A stretch of DNA of 64,000 nt from Lycorma delicatula (GCF_047948215.1 NC_134458.1:144053536-144117535); one strand, 5' to 3'. Positions 1-11,570 are shown, numbered from the stretch's first letter. The notes: a model not told the origin generated them from the letters alone. Program-made: numbers and translations.

Positions 1-245
1 TATTTGAGCCAAATTTGAAGAAATTTGGCTCGGTCAGTTCTGAGATATAATACCAAAAGCAGTGTGACACACATATGTACATGTACACACATAAATACAC
101 TTATGTTTTTGGTGTGGATGAACTAGTTGGACCCTAAAACGTAAATATTTGCAAAAAACGCGGTACCCCATATTTTACATCATCACCATCCTTTGCCCTT
201 AAATATAATATTTTCTAATTATATTCACCGGGAAAGTAAAATAAT
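1..245 (+). repeat. Family D dispersed repeat, 3' part
   Basis: The window opens inside a repeat. The opening words (TTTGAGCCAAATTTGAAGAA, then a GATGAACTAG block, then a CACCGGGAAA block) recur in the same order near 33350-33570 with many substitutions and small indels. A reverse-strand copy of the first block lies near 47190-47215. No coding potential is seen. It is an unnamed interspersed repeat; its class is unknown. Confidence 0.6.
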
Positions 246-3200
246 TTACAGTTGTTAATGTATTAAAACAAAATGAAAAAGCAATCTCACTTATACTTTC
301 TTATTACGTACGTGGTGGAGGTTGATTTGTATAATTTTGTTAATTTACCTTGAGTAAATTTTATTTCATTAAGGTAATAGGATTTTGGCATCACATTTCA
401 CACTTCTTGATGAAGGCTGTAATGTAACCTAGGCTTTTTATAACAGTTGATAGAATATTAAATACGACCAACTAGTTTTCGAAATAATGACTATTAATAC
501 AAATATAGGAAAAATCTACCTCCGGCCAGATATTACATAACTACGAACTTACCCCATATTAATTTACAAGTAATTATTCTGCATTATTATGTAACTTTTT
601 AATTATAGTCAATAAAAAAAGTAGTAAATCGACTAAACAAAAATAAATTTATAATTTAGAACTTAGTTCGATCAATTATTGTTTATTTTTAAAGTTACCG
701 TATTAAATGTAAAATACTGTTTTATTTCTCTTTTCCTTTTTTTAAATATCATTATTTTTTCCTTCTTTCTGTTGCAATCTCCTCCAGGTAAGCCAGTTTG
801 ATAAAACAAATCAACATCAGTAAAAAAATATATGTTTTTTTTATCGCTAATTTCAATTTACATTTTCTTATACACTTACATGTATTAAACATTTTCTAAT
901 TTGATAATATTACTTTTATGCATTATATTTAATCAGGCTCATTTTTTATGATAAAAATATTCGTCATAAATATAATAGAATAAATTATAAATGTTATAAA
1001 GTAGCTTATTGTTATTTGTTTAGGCTAAACAGTTTATGTAACAAGAGATTACAAATTTGTTTTAGTAATTGCCTAACGACAATTTTTGAACATCAGAATG
1101 GATTGTATTTGGAATCTTTGAAAAAACAAAGCGTTTTTAATTTAATCTTATTAATCATGGGTCGTTGGTATTGATATATAATTTATTTATATTATAGTTT
1201 CTACCTACCAACAATCTTTAATAGTATGTTCGAGCGCTTTCGGATTAGTAATCCATCCTCAGGAACATTGATGTGTTATAATTATTTACTTCACATATCA
1301 TTAATTACACTAACTTGAATTTTAAAAACAAAAATTATAAATATAACAATTGATCGTCAAAAGGTAAAATATGTCAACGTTATCCGTCATGTTAGTATGA
1401 ATGTCTCAATTGTAATGTTCTTATTGTTTTATTGCTTGTCTTATGTTTTTATTTAGGGATTACTATAACTGATGGTATTTTTCTTTTCTTAGATTATCTT
1501 CCTATTGGCAGATTCATGAAAAAAGGGTTTCATTTAACACACAAGTGATGATGAAATAAAAAACCAAACTAAAATCTTCGGTCATTTCGGTGGTTGACAA
1601 AAAACGTGGGCCAAATTTTAGTTATTACGTATTTATATCATTTCTTATACACAGTCTCCTCCAACCCACATCAGCACTTTAAATAGTAAGAAACAGAGTT
1701 TTATAGATTGGCTCTTAGAGATGTAACAAGATTATAGATTGCTAGTTGTTACAGCTTGTTATGAAAACTATTTTACTTTCAACAAACAATTTTTTTGTCT
1801 TACAAAGTCAACAAAATTCCAAAATCAATAGCCATTGTATCTGTATAACTGTGTAAACAAGGTACAATTATGACAAATAATGGTTTAATTTTTTCTACTT
1901 AACTCTAACAATTATAAAAAACTTTCGCACTACTTATGAATATCAAGCTATTAATTGACAGTAAGAGCTTATCTTGTAGATAAGATAATAATATGGTTGA
2001 GTTTCCTTTAAATTAAGTATTTCTAACTTAATTTAAAATTCACTATGTTACGTTTCTTTCTATTCGACCATCTCCTCTGAAGGTTACATTGCAAGTACAA
2101 TAGTATTTACGCTGTTACCTTCAGAACAAAATGGATTAGATACTATTGCACGTTTCTACTTAATTGTTACCTGATACTGTTTTGTCTACTTAGGTGATTT
2201 TCCCGAATCACATAAATAGCCTATCAAGGTTTTGGTCCATCAAAATTTAATTTAAAAAAAAATTCCTACCTCACCACCTCTGCATAGACTTTTAGACCAT
2301 GTTTGAAATTTTGTTGAAGTTATGAGGAGATGTTTGTATTTTTTTTTATTTGTATTATTTGAGGAAATGTAAACAGACATTCAAGGAAGTACTGTTTTAT
2401 CCACTAATTTCCCAGTTGGCCTGAAATAAAAATTATTTCTACCTCTAACTTTACTTAACATGCATAAAGTAAGTAACATGCATACTTAACATGCATGCGA
2501 AAGTTACTTAATAGGACATAATTGCACGTTAGGTTTACTGTTAATTCATCTAGTAATTAACAAATATAAATTGAACACACGCATATTAATCACAAATTTT
2601 AACAGTTTTCAAACAGCTGCATGTTTCACTAAGGGTTGTTTGTTGCTTTCACCATTTATAATTATAGTTGTTTTAAACAATTTCTTTAAGAATTTCAGAG
2701 TTACATAAAACACGTTTCATCATTGTATGTGTTTATATTTGGTCACGATCAAAATCCCATTTAAATTATTCAAATCACTCTATATGTTTCTATTAACATT
2801 TACATATGTAATTCATTTATCAAATATATATTTTTTCTTACCAGTAATTAAAGGAAATAGATCTTTATAAATGTATGTGCACATATGCAACATGAGTGTT
2901 CCATTACGATTTTTACAGTTATAAAAACATTCACTAGAAAATTATAAAAGATTTAATGAACATCTTTAAGAAAATTAATTTACGAATAAACTTCCAACGG
3001 TATAAAAAAAAATTATAAAATTTATTTCAAAAAGTAAATAAAAGCAAAAATATTTTTCAATCTTTAAGTTTTGAATTTTTTAAATTGGCGCCAATTTAAA
3101 AACATATTATTACCAACGACTTTATTAACTTCCTATGATGCACCCTTATCAAATTCCAAATAAATGAGGAATGAAACAGGTAATTTCTTTTAGTTTTACT

Positions 3201-3437
3201 TTATTCTTTACTTCAACTCACTTTTAATTTAATTTTACAATCTTAATTTAATTTAAATAAATATAGGATTAAAAAAAACGATAACCTTATGGAAATAATA
3301 CGGTGGTAAGTAAATGGAATAGGAGAGAAACCTGTGACTTGAAAAAAATATTGGAAGTAATGCTGAGAAGCGCTGTAAAGAGTCTGTTACCGAGCGTAAC
3401 ATAAGACATTTTGGAACACCAAATTTTTTAAAAAATT
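246..3437. other. AT-rich intergenic DNA, nothing recognised
   Basis: About 3.2 kb of AT-rich sequence with short A and T runs. The only reading frame (minus strand 3253-3444, 63 codons) has no recognisable motif and is as expected by chance in this composition. A small cluster of TAACATGCAT-type words lies near 2458-2500. No splice-bounded exon or RNA gene is apparent. Confidence 0.6.
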
Positions 3438-3600
3438 GATTCACTACAGAAGCTTCGACGCTTGTATTGGGAATATGGAAATGGAATTTTGATGTGTATG
3501 AAAAATGTCATACCTGATCGGGATTCCACCCGGGATCCGAGGATGAAAGGCCGATACGCTACCACTCGACCACGGAGATTGGTAAATCTTACCTTTTACT
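3438..3600 (-). repeat. tRNA-derived SINE, family A, copy 1
   Basis: Read on the minus strand, this has a tRNA-like head (about 3510-3590) with a GTGGTAGCGT-type box A and a box B-like GGTGGAATCCCGATCAGG. A body follows (CATACACATCAAAATTCC and similar) and then GTAGTGAATCAA. The same head-body-tail order recurs in at least eight other places in the window, so it is an interspersed RNA polymerase III-type retroelement and not a tRNA gene. This copy keeps the best box B of the set. Confidence 0.7.
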
Positions 3601-3719
3601 AAATTATACCTTTTAAATTTACATTTGATAATAACATAGAATCAAGTAAATGTTTTAAAAGTTTTAAGAAAATGAGGTCTTAAATGTAGGAAAGATGTTT
3701 TATTCATAACTTGTATAAG

Positions 3720-4470
3720 AATCAAGTAGATGTTATAAAAGTAAATAAAGAAAGGCGAACTTTCATTCAGCAAGGAATGAGACAAAAATGTAGTCTATCA
3801 TCGTTATTTTTAAATCTGTACATAGAAGAAGTAGTATTCCTGTACACAGGAATTGAAAACAAAATTTGAGAGTACCTACCGCAACAACTAAGAAGAAATA
3901 CTATTTATTTATTCTATTTATTTCTAAGAGAGAAGTTTAACCTAAAGATAAACAAAAATAAAATAAAACTAAGGAAATGTGACAGAAAGAAGGATAATAA
4001 AGAATTAAATATTAAGATAAGAAAGTAAAATATACCAGAAATGGGTGAATTTGTTATTTAAATAGTGAAATTACAAAGAATGAAAGAAGTATCAGAATAC
4101 AGGTATCAAAACCAGATTCCCTCAAGAAAGGAAAGCTTTCTTGTAGGGAAGGAATCTGCTAGTGTCAAATATAAATCTAAGAATTAGAAAGAGAATTTTG
4201 AAAATATTTGTGAGGATTGTAACGCTTTATGGGAGAACAAAGAGAAAAAAAAATAGAGGTCCTTTGAAAATGGTGTTACAAGAAGATGTTGAAAATGTAT
4301 TGGGTCGATAAAATTTGTAAAGAGGAATAGAAAAAGAAAGAAATATATGGCAGAATTTTGTAAAAAATGAAGTCCATGTGTTAGGATGTCCTGGTCTGGA
4401 GGATCGTGTAGAAGGTAAAAAATAAAATATAAATACTGGAATATATAAAACAGGTAATGAACGAAGTATT
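3720..4470 (+). pseudogene. LINE reverse transcriptase relic
   Basis: Conceptual translation across several frames gives a decayed non-LTR reverse transcriptase. QQGMRQKCSLSSLFLNLY near 3765-3820 matches the family's G(V/M)RQGC-LSP-LFNLY block before the catalytic YADD/FADD. KINKNKTK-like residues near 3945-3970 match the following block. Near 4205-4300 are decayed equivalents of the LYG-E-W and W--R-L thumb motifs, and near 4310-4400 residues like those preceding the C-terminus of endonuclease/reverse-transcriptase LINEs. Stops interrupt every frame and the catalytic aspartate pair cannot be found. It is an old dead fragment, 5' truncated; the clade is uncertain (RTE- or CR1/Jockey-like). 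Confidence 0.6.
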
Positions 4471-4799
4471 ATGCAGTCATTCTGTTAAAAAGATAGGCAC
4501 AGAATAAAATATAGCGGGGTTTACAATCAAACCAGTTAACTGTATTGGTAACTAAAAAATATGTATGAAAATCTAACTTTAATCACATTTATATCAAATA
4601 TAAAATCAAAGAGATTCTTTTTCAAACAATTTAAAAATCTCTGTACATTTGGTCATGTTCAAACCACTTTTAGTTTTGTGAGAGTATAATTTGAATTTTA
4701 GGATGAAATCAGATTGTCATTACGTTCCATCAATTCAATATTAATCATTGACGATGATTAAAATAATAAACAAAAATCATAGTGAAATAATTTAAGTAC
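4471..4799. other. Intergenic, nothing recognised
   Basis: AT-rich spacer between the LINE relic and the GC-richer repeat that follows. No motif or reading frame of note was seen. Confidence 0.5.
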
Positions 4800-5330
4800 A
4801 TCATGACGTTTTACTTTCCGGTCTAGACAGCTCTATAGCTGTAGAACGGAATGTGTTGTTAACGGTCCAATTTGGGCACATGCAATTTTCACCGGCTCTT
4901 GAAGTTTTGACACCTAAGGAGTCCAAAAAACCAGATGGAAATTTTCCGGATGCTAATCCGGAAATACTCGCGTGCGCCTGTCCGGGGTTGACCTCTAAAT
5001 CACCTTATATTTTCAGAACTACTGGACCGATTTTGACCAAACTTGGTCATATTACTTCTAGCTAAATATGGGGCATTGATGCCGTTAAATATTCAACTTA
5101 AAAGGTCAAGGAAATGAAGCTGTAGAGCAAGGTCAACCTAAGTATCTCGAAATTTTGCCTAATTAAAGTCATATTTTTCTTAGGCATTTGTAAACAATTA
5201 AAAAATAAAACAATATTTGCAAAATCGCACCCCCACTCAAAAAATTCTTTAAACTACTGCTGTTTTGTGATGTCACAGGTAAACGGTGGAATTAAACAAA
5301 TGGATAATATTAAAAGTGTAAGAAAGAAGT
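4800..5330 (+). repeat. Unnamed relatively GC-rich interspersed repeat
   Basis: Base composition changes abruptly here. The stretch 4850-5060 is rich in CCGG/TCCGG words (for example GGATGCTAATCCGGAAATAC) and contains a 70-codon open frame that begins with GTG, not ATG, and has no recognisable domain. Phrases such as 'ACTGGACCGATTTTGACCAAACTTGGTCA' are typical in style of high-copy insect repeats, which often keep remnants of this kind. It continues into the TATA-bearing segment downstream, so the two may be one element. Whether it is an LTR, a LINE end or something else cannot be told from one copy. Confidence 0.4.
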
Positions 5331-5640
5331 AATTCGGTCTGGCGGGTCCGGTTGACAAGGTGCCTGGTGCGTTAGCCCTAGCGGCTACATCAACTGCCAG
5401 CCGTACAAGCGAAATTTGTTCTATATAAGTTGTGAAATTATATTAGTTTAGTTAGTGCCGACCGTCGCCACTAGTACCGCCACATCCGCGTGAATTAAAC
5501 TGGGTGTGCGTGCGCGCTTTATTTGGAATCATTGAATTAAATAAACGAAAAATATTGTATTTAAATAAAATTATAAATTTAGTTGCGTGTGTAAGCCGTG
5601 TATCAGAAACAACTCAGTTTTCCGTAATTCAAAATGTTTT
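5331..5640 (+). promoter_or_regulatory. CpG-bearing segment with TATA box; candidate core promoter
   Basis: TATATAAG at 5422-5429 matches the TATA consensus exactly. About 30 bases downstream is TTAGTT/TTAGTG at 5446-5457 (initiator distance), followed by a run of CG dinucleotides (GCCGACCGTCGCC, CCGCCACATCCGCG) at 5457-5493. Upstream 5338-5400 is also GC-rich. Such a cluster stands out in a window that is otherwise AT-rich. No open reading frame of useful length follows, so it may be a retroelement promoter or a non-coding first exon. The repeat immediately upstream argues for an element-borne promoter. Confidence 0.35.
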
Positions 5641-5824
5641 TATTCTTTTCTGGTTAATTTAGAACCTTGCTGTTAAATCACCAAAGAAATTTTTTATTAA
5701 AAAAAAAAAAAAAAAAACATAAAATCGATGTATTTGATGAACAGTAAGAGTCGAACAGACCAAAATACTATACGGATGGAAATGTTTTTATGTCGTTTAA
5801 ACAAGTAAGCAGAATAAATTTATA

Positions 5825-5882
<58 letters not shown>

Positions 5883-8040
5883 ATTTACTTATTCGTTACA
5901 AATTGTATTTTATAAATATGGATTTATTTAAATTTAAAAGAATTAGGTGATTTTATTCAGGACCAAAAAAGAAAAAAATATTTCAAAAGTACATTTTTGG
6001 AAAATTGTTCCCTCTTTCACTTTCTCTCATTTAATTCTGTTTTTACTCTTTCTGACACTGTTTTTTTTTTTTTTTTTTTTTTTTTTATTATTATTATTAT
6101 TTGTTTGATCTTTTTATGCCTACAAATTTTGTAACCAAATTTTATTTTTAATACAATTCAGCTTTACACCAGAATTTGGTTATCGGCCAAGTTTATGAAT
6201 AGCAATAGGTAAAACGTCAAAGAGTGATTTATTTACAGATATACACAAACGCATTCTATTTTTTACGTTTTCATTCGTTTCAGTACATTAACATATGTTC
6301 ATTTATAACTAGTTTAAAGTATGTAAGCTTGATTTAAAATAAAGTAAGTGATTTAAAAATAAAATCAAACAAATACTATTTTATTCGTTTTTTTTTATTA
6401 AAAGAAAAATATGTATAAATATTTATCTTATTGAAAGAATATACATGTAAGAAAATCAATCTCATTTTTTTGTTGATCCTGATTCTCTCGGTAGTATTTA
6501 AAACTTTAGTTATGTAATTTTTCATTCATTCTGAATAATATTTCCTAATCATTAATTTTTATATAGTTGTGTGTAGTAAAAATTACAAGTTACTTTAATT
6601 CCTTTTTAAAATCTAGTCATAGGTTAATTTCTTATCCTTACATTACTAATCTACTTCCAGGTTTCAGATAATTTGTGTTTGGTTTTAGTTCTTAACATGA
6701 AAGCGCCAATTAAAACTAAGATTTTTTTTTTAATTATTATCACCACTTAGGGATTAGTTGCATAAAATTAATTTTATTCGAGTGCTTCCCTTTGAGTATG
6801 GGAGCCCCCAAAATGAAAAAAAATTTCGCAATTTCAGATTTTAATGCTTTAAACTTATTTTGTTAAACAAGAAAGTGACTAAAATAACTTAATAGTTAAA
6901 TTTTTTAAAACTGAATTTTTTTTTTATTTCGATTTTATTTTATTTAGAATCAATTTTAATAAATATTTTAATCATTAAAATAACCCTCCTGTTGAATGAA
7001 TTTCCAAATTTTCAAAAAGTCGAAAATATATTTTTGACTTTTAAATAGTTAAAATAATTTTCTAATTTAAATACATTTATAATTTTTAAATTAACCCTCT
7101 TAAACTATTTTTTTTTAATTAACCCATTTTTTAAATAACTTCTTCACCTAAAATTATAATAATTTTTCTTTTCTTTATTCAATACGAGAGATAAGGAACT
7201 ATTATCTTTTCAAAATAAACTCTTTTTTACACCATCTGTTTTATTCACTAATAAAAACTAATCGCACAAAATTTTATACATGCTATATTAACAATTATTT
7301 TCTTCATAAATTATACTCGCTTGTCTTTCCAGACTGTCATATTCTATACTTTTATTAGTTCACTGCAGTTAAGAGTAAAATTGGAAATCTAAGAAATAAT
7401 ATTGATCTTTTGGGAGAGGATCATTACAGTGAAACATTGACCACAAATTATATATATATATACTTTTTTAATAATTTTAAAAGTTTATTTGCATTAGGAA
7501 AAATTAGATCACACCATTTGGAAGAACATATACGTAGAAATGTTGTATATAATTAATTAGTAAGATTAATTTCATAAAATAATTTAGATATGATCCCAGT
7601 TTCTCTCTTTCTCGGAGACCTTCAGAACTAGCCAAACGGTACGTCAAACTGCTTTCTAATAAATATTATTATTTCTTTCAATAAGTTAATCAAAATTTAA
7701 TAAACCTGTATTTATTTTATGTTAATAATTTTTGGTTAAAGCTGATAAATGTTTATATTCATGTAACTTTAACAAGTGTTTAAATCTCTGTTCAAAGTTT
7801 GTATCATCTTCAAAAATAGCAAAAAAAAAAACAAATAATTATGTACATTATATGTACACGCATTATATGCGTGTACATAATTTTCGAATTTCAAATAGGT
7901 ACTTTATTAATTTTTTTTTCTGTGGTATTTCCAAGAGGTTCAATTGAAGAAACATTTAAAAAGTATGTATATATATTTATTTATTTATTTTTCAGAAAAT
8001 TCATATGCTAAAATATGATTAACTTATGACACTGAGAAAG
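5641..8040. other. AT-rich low-complexity intergenic DNA
   Basis: This contains an A-run at 5700-5718, a TA microsatellite at 5821-5841 running straight into a T-run to 5878, another T-run at 6060-6086, and short hairpins. The best hairpin is TATGTACACGCAT (7851-7863) with its exact complement at 7867-7879 and a 3-base loop. The 71-codon frame at 7732-7947 starts with TTG and looks random. No gene is supported. Confidence 0.6.
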
Positions 8041-8205
8041 TATTTATTTTTTTTATGCTTATATATCTCAAATATTTTACATTAGTTACATTGAAAAGAA
8101 AAACTGGGACAAATTGAGCGAAGCAAGAAATTAATGTACCCCTTTCTGTCGTGAAACAATTCATTACGTATATTGCCTTCACTCAGTGGGGAGAAATAAT
8201 CAATT
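8041..8205. repeat. Short dispersed repeat fragment
   Basis: The sequence 'AATGTACCCCTTTCTGTCGTGAAACAATTC' followed by 'TATTGCCTTCACTCAGTGG' resembles segments near 22605-22675 (TATCTACCCTCGTACCGTTGCGAAACAATTTGC) and 27820-27860 (TTTATGTACCCC). The three appear to be diverged copies of one unnamed repeat. Confidence 0.4.
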
Positions 8206-8210
8206 AATTA

Positions 8211-8410
8211 TTATTTTTTTTTTTTTTTTTTTTTTTTAATGATGAATTAAATCATTATTTCACCACACAAATTCTTGAAGCTAGTTCGTAGGAATGTGGA
8301 AATTAAATTTTGTAGCGTATAAAAAATGCCTGACCGGTTTTCGAATCCGTAATTTCTGGATGAAAGGCCGAAAAGCAACAACTCCGCCAAAGAAATTGTC
8401 AAAATTCATC
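8211..8410 (-). repeat. tRNA-derived SINE, family A, copy 2
   Basis: Read on the minus strand: tRNA-like head (8330-8405, box B-like GGATTCGAAAACCGGTCAGG), body matching the other family A copies (ATACGCTACAAAATTT), GTGGTGAAATAATGATTTAATTCATC, and a poly(A) tail (plus-strand T-run 8215-8237). The poly(A) tail at the far end supports retroposition. Confidence 0.7.
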
Positions 8411-8819
8411 CTTCCTGTTTTTTCCTAATAGTTTTTATCTATTTTGATTAAGGCTTATTGTTTGTAAAGCAACAATGTGTTATTTTGCTTGGTATAACTT
8501 TTGCAGTCTAAAGAATAGATAGATGGAATAAATAATATATGAATAATATAAATTGGAAAACAAGGTTTTGATTAAAAGAGTTTATAAAAATTTTTCTTAA
8601 AAGCTAAGGGTAGGTCATTTTTTTATTAAACAACCGTTACTAGTAGACATGGCGGAAAAGAATACAAAGTCTCAAAATGAGTTGAAATTTTAATTTCTTA
8701 ATAAAACACGCTTTTTATTTCATAATTGATAATATTTTTGCTTTATTAGAAAGTCGTGATATGGAGATTATGTGTGATAAAAAACATCTAACAAATGAGC
8801 TTTCCGACCTCGGCTGTAC
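8411..8819. other. Spacer and 3' flank of a transposon relic
   Basis: AT-rich. The part from about 8620 probably belongs to the 3' end of the transposon relic that follows on the minus strand, but no terminal inverted repeat could be matched to the other side. Confidence 0.4.
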
Positions 8820-9480
8820 ATGTTTACTTTTCTGACAAAATTTTCCAAAACATATTGACATAATTGCTGAGAAATTTTGGCAGTGTTGTGTCAAATTTCT
8901 TGTTTGAGGTCCTGTATTGTTTGTAGATTATTGATGTACACTTCATCCTTAAGATAACCCCAACAAAAAAGTCCAACCATGATCTTGGCGGCCAATTCAT
9001 GTTACTTCGTTGCGATATAACACGACCATTAAACTTTTCTGGCAATAACTGCATGGTTTGAATGGCAACTTGGCATGTTGCACCGTTGTTGAAACTACAT
9101 GTCATCTACATCCATATCATTAATTTTTAAGCCATAAAATCTTTGAAATCATCGCACGATATCGAATTCCGTTGACGATAACTGCATCTCCATTTTTATT
9201 TTTGAAGAAGTAAGATCCAATTGATCCTCCAGCCCAAAATCCGCACCAAACCGTAACCCTTTGAGGATGTATAGGAAGTTCTTAAACCTTTTTTTCGATT
9301 TTTTGATCCCCAAATTCGACAATTTTGTTTACTGACAAAGTCGATAAGAAGAAAATATACCTCATCACTAAAGATGATTTTTTTCGAAAACTCGTTATAT
9401 TGTTATTTTTATAATTTTTACGTGTTATTCAAATGTGCATTTGTCCATCATTTATCCTCTATGTTTACTGTCAACAGTAT
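8820..9480 (-). pseudogene. Tc1/mariner-type transposase relic
   Basis: On the minus strand the reading goes from near 9400 to 8836. It contains a decayed first catalytic block (FSDEVYFLL...NKQNCRIWGS), a glycine-rich strand (GYGLVRILGW in a shifted frame), the second catalytic block (FNNGATCQVA, family form QQDGATCH, so the second aspartate is lost) and NWPPRS. LDFF and WGYLKDEVY-like residues come next in another frame. Codons for about four residues (family D-L-T-P) after WPPRS seem deleted. It ends with the basic C-terminal segment to 8836. The family's DNA-binding N-terminus was not found. These enzymes cut and paste at TA sites; this copy cannot be active. Confidence 0.75.
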
Positions 9481-10198
9481 ATAAAAAATTCTATTCTATT
9501 TTTACCGCGAAAAAATGGCGGAAAATTAAAAATATCAGTTTATTCTGGGAGACACTTTATAAATAAGTGAATAAATAAAAATGAATAATGAAACATATTA
9601 ATTGACGAGTCAATAGTACTTACGAAACTCTAGAAATATTTTTTTTCTTTTAGAATAATCATTAAAAAGTAAAAAAGGAGTTATTCATTTTTTATTTACA
9701 TGAATTTTTTAATAAAAATAATAATTTATTTACTTACTTTTTCAATAGATGACAGTGTTAATTTCAGTTATGATTGATTGTAAAAGGTTTTTTCTTAGTC
9801 GGATTTTTTGTTATTACTTTCCAACATCCTGCTTGCTTTTATCTAAAGAATTTACTAGGATTGAGTTTAAATTTATTTTAATGTTTATTCTTCATGTTTG
9901 CTTATTTATTAAAATAATAATTTGATGTATATTATTTTATTTTCATGTTTATATTAAAAAATATACATATTTTATAAACTTTAATAAGTATTTTTCTTGC
10001 ACAAATCGTTACAATCTTGTGCAACAGAAAATTATTAAATCCTTAATCTACGATCTATTATTTACACTCTCGGCTTTGGTATAATTTTGATTTTCGATTT
10101 GAAAAATTGATGAAACTGTCCGCCATTTACAAAATCGTTTTGTACCACTTGAACAATTATAAAAAATATATATGTATATATTCACTTCTATCAAATTA
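9481..10198. other. AT-rich intergenic DNA, nothing recognised
   Basis: TGGCGGAAAA at 9515-9524 echoes one near 8650 in the same orientation, possibly flanking the transposon relic. A 69-codon minus-strand frame at 10048-10257 has no motif. Nothing else was seen. Confidence 0.5.
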
Positions 10199-10497
10199 GA
10201 TATCAGGGCTATCACTCTCTCTTTCTTTTCTTTTTTCTGTTTAGCCTCCGGAACCACCGTAAGGTATTACTTCAGAGGTTGATATGTATGAATGGTCTTG
10301 TACAGTCTCAGGACGATCATTTCTGAAAAGTGTGGTTAATTGAAGCCCAGTCACCAAAGAACACCGGTATGCACGATCTAGTTTTCAAATCCGTATAAAA
10401 GTAACTGCTTTTACTAGGATTTGAACCTTAGAACTCTCGACTTCGAAATCAGCTAATTTTCGATGACAAGTTAACCACTGACCAGCCTGGTGGGCTG
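10199..10497 (-). repeat. tRNA-derived SINE, family B, copy 1 (tandem unit 1)
   Basis: On the minus strand: tRNA-like head next to 10490 (CTGGTCAGTGGTTAACTTGTC box A, TTCAAATCCTAGTAAAAGCA box B), then the body (GTGCATACCGGTGTTCTTTG, TTAATTGAAGCCC reversed, ACTGTACAAGACC), ending at CGGAGGCTAAACAG near 10237. It is flanked by GATATCAGGGCT at 10199-10210 and GATATCAAGGCT at 10498-10509, which look like target-site duplications. Confidence 0.7.
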
Positions 10498-10828
10498 GAT
10501 ATCAAGGCTTCTTTTTTTTGTTTTTTACTGTTTAGCCTCCGGGAATTACCATCAGGTATTACTTCAGAGGATGAATGAAGATGATATGTATGAGTGTAAA
10601 TGACGTGTAGTCTTGTACAGTCTCAGTTCGACCATTCCTGAGATGTGTGGTTAATTGAAACCCAACCACCAAAAAACACCGGTATCCACGATATATAGTA
10701 TTCAAATCCGTATAAAAGTAACTTTCTTTACTAGGACTTGAATGCTGGAACTCTCGACTTCCAAATCAGCTGATTTGCGAAGACGCGTTCACCACTAGAC
10801 CAACCCGGTGGGTGTGGATATCAGGGCT
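10498..10828 (-). repeat. tRNA-derived SINE, family B, copy 2 (tandem unit 2)
   Basis: Same orientation and same head-to-tail structure as the previous unit: head at 10720-10812 (CTAGTGGTGAACGCGTC box A, CATTCAAGTCCTAGTAAAG box B) and end at 10528 (CCCGGAGGCTAAACAG). GATATCAAGGCT (10498-10509) and GATATCAGGGCT (10817-10828) flank it. The middle 12-mer is shared with unit 1, so the two make a tandem array of 'SINE plus 12-mer' units. This copy is the better preserved of the two. Confidence 0.7.
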
Positions 10829-10983
10829 GGTTTTATTTAACCAAACGCCATACATCAGCTAAAAAGAAAGGAACATATCATGTTGCCGATATCATTTTTA
10901 TTAAATCATTGGTGCCTTTAAAAATTCTTTCCAATAGTTTTTAAAAAATAAAATTAAGTTTTTTATGTATATATATTTTTTTT
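10829..10983. other. Spacer between SINE-B copies
   Basis: Short AT-rich spacer with no recognised content. Confidence 0.4.
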
Positions 10984-11283
10984 CGTAATGTGTACATTGC
11001 AATTTGTTCAACTAGTGAACAATGAGCAACCCCCCCCCCCCTCAAAGTCACAATGAGATGAAGATGATGTATATGGCATGTTGATGAGATGTAGTCTTGT
11101 ACAGATCATTCCTGAGACGTGTGGTTAATTGAACCCCAACCATCAAAGTATACTACTTGCTAGTATTCAAATCCCTATCAAAGCAACTAGCTTTTACTCG
11201 GATTCAAACCTCAGAACCTTCAACTTTGAAAGTCAGCTTTTAAACAACTGATTTGCAACGACGATTTAACCACTAGACCACCA
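10984..11283 (-). repeat. tRNA-derived SINE, family B, copy 3 (left arm of inverted pair)
   Basis: A diverged family B copy. GTGTGGTTAATTGAACCCCAACC (read in the plus direction near 11118) and the tRNA-like head close to 11270 (CTAGTGGTTAAATCG) are shared with copies 1 and 2. The distal end differs: it has TTTGTTCAACTAGTGAACAATGAGCAAC and a C-run (11030-11041) in place of the CTGTTTAGCCTCCGG end. The same alternative end occurs, inverted, in copy 4, so there are two subfamilies. Confidence 0.65.
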
Positions 11284-11302
11284 CTGGTCTAACGGCTTGT
11301 TC

Positions 11303-11570
11303 CGCCGGGCTGATCTGATGGTTAACAGTTGACGTTCGAAGTCTAAGGTTTTGAGTTTCAAATTTTTGTAAATCTAGTTCCTTTTTGAATACGTACCGTT
11401 GTACATTGGTGGTTGGGGTTCAATTCGTCACACATCTCAAGAATGGTTGGCCTGAGTCTGTACAGGACTGCACCTTCATTTACATGTCATAAATTTCATC
11501 CTCATCTTATTGAGGGATGTGGGGGATGCTTACTGTTCCCTAGTTGAACAGATTACGCATTAGGAAAAAA
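11303..11570 (+). repeat. tRNA-derived SINE, family B, copy 4 (right arm of inverted pair)
   Basis: Head GCCGGGCTGATCTGATGGTT at 11305, body GGTGGTTGGGGTTCAATT and TCTCAAGAATGGTTGGCCTG, then CTCATCTTATTGAGGGATGT and the end TTCCCTAGTTGAACAGATTA. This is the reverse complement in order and content of copy 3. The pair can fold back on itself around 11280-11300. Confidence 0.65.

Noticed and set aside
3510..3590. Possible tRNA gene on the minus strand
   Set aside because: It has A/B-box similarity but a SINE body and tail follow, and the same head recurs in nine other places.
4853..5065. 70-codon plus-strand ORF
   Set aside because: Starts with GTG, lies inside a relatively GC-rich repeat and has no domain.
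10199..11570. CRISPR-like array (repeated units)
   Set aside because: Units are ~300-bp SINEs in both orientations with no short spacers; the DNA is eukaryotic.
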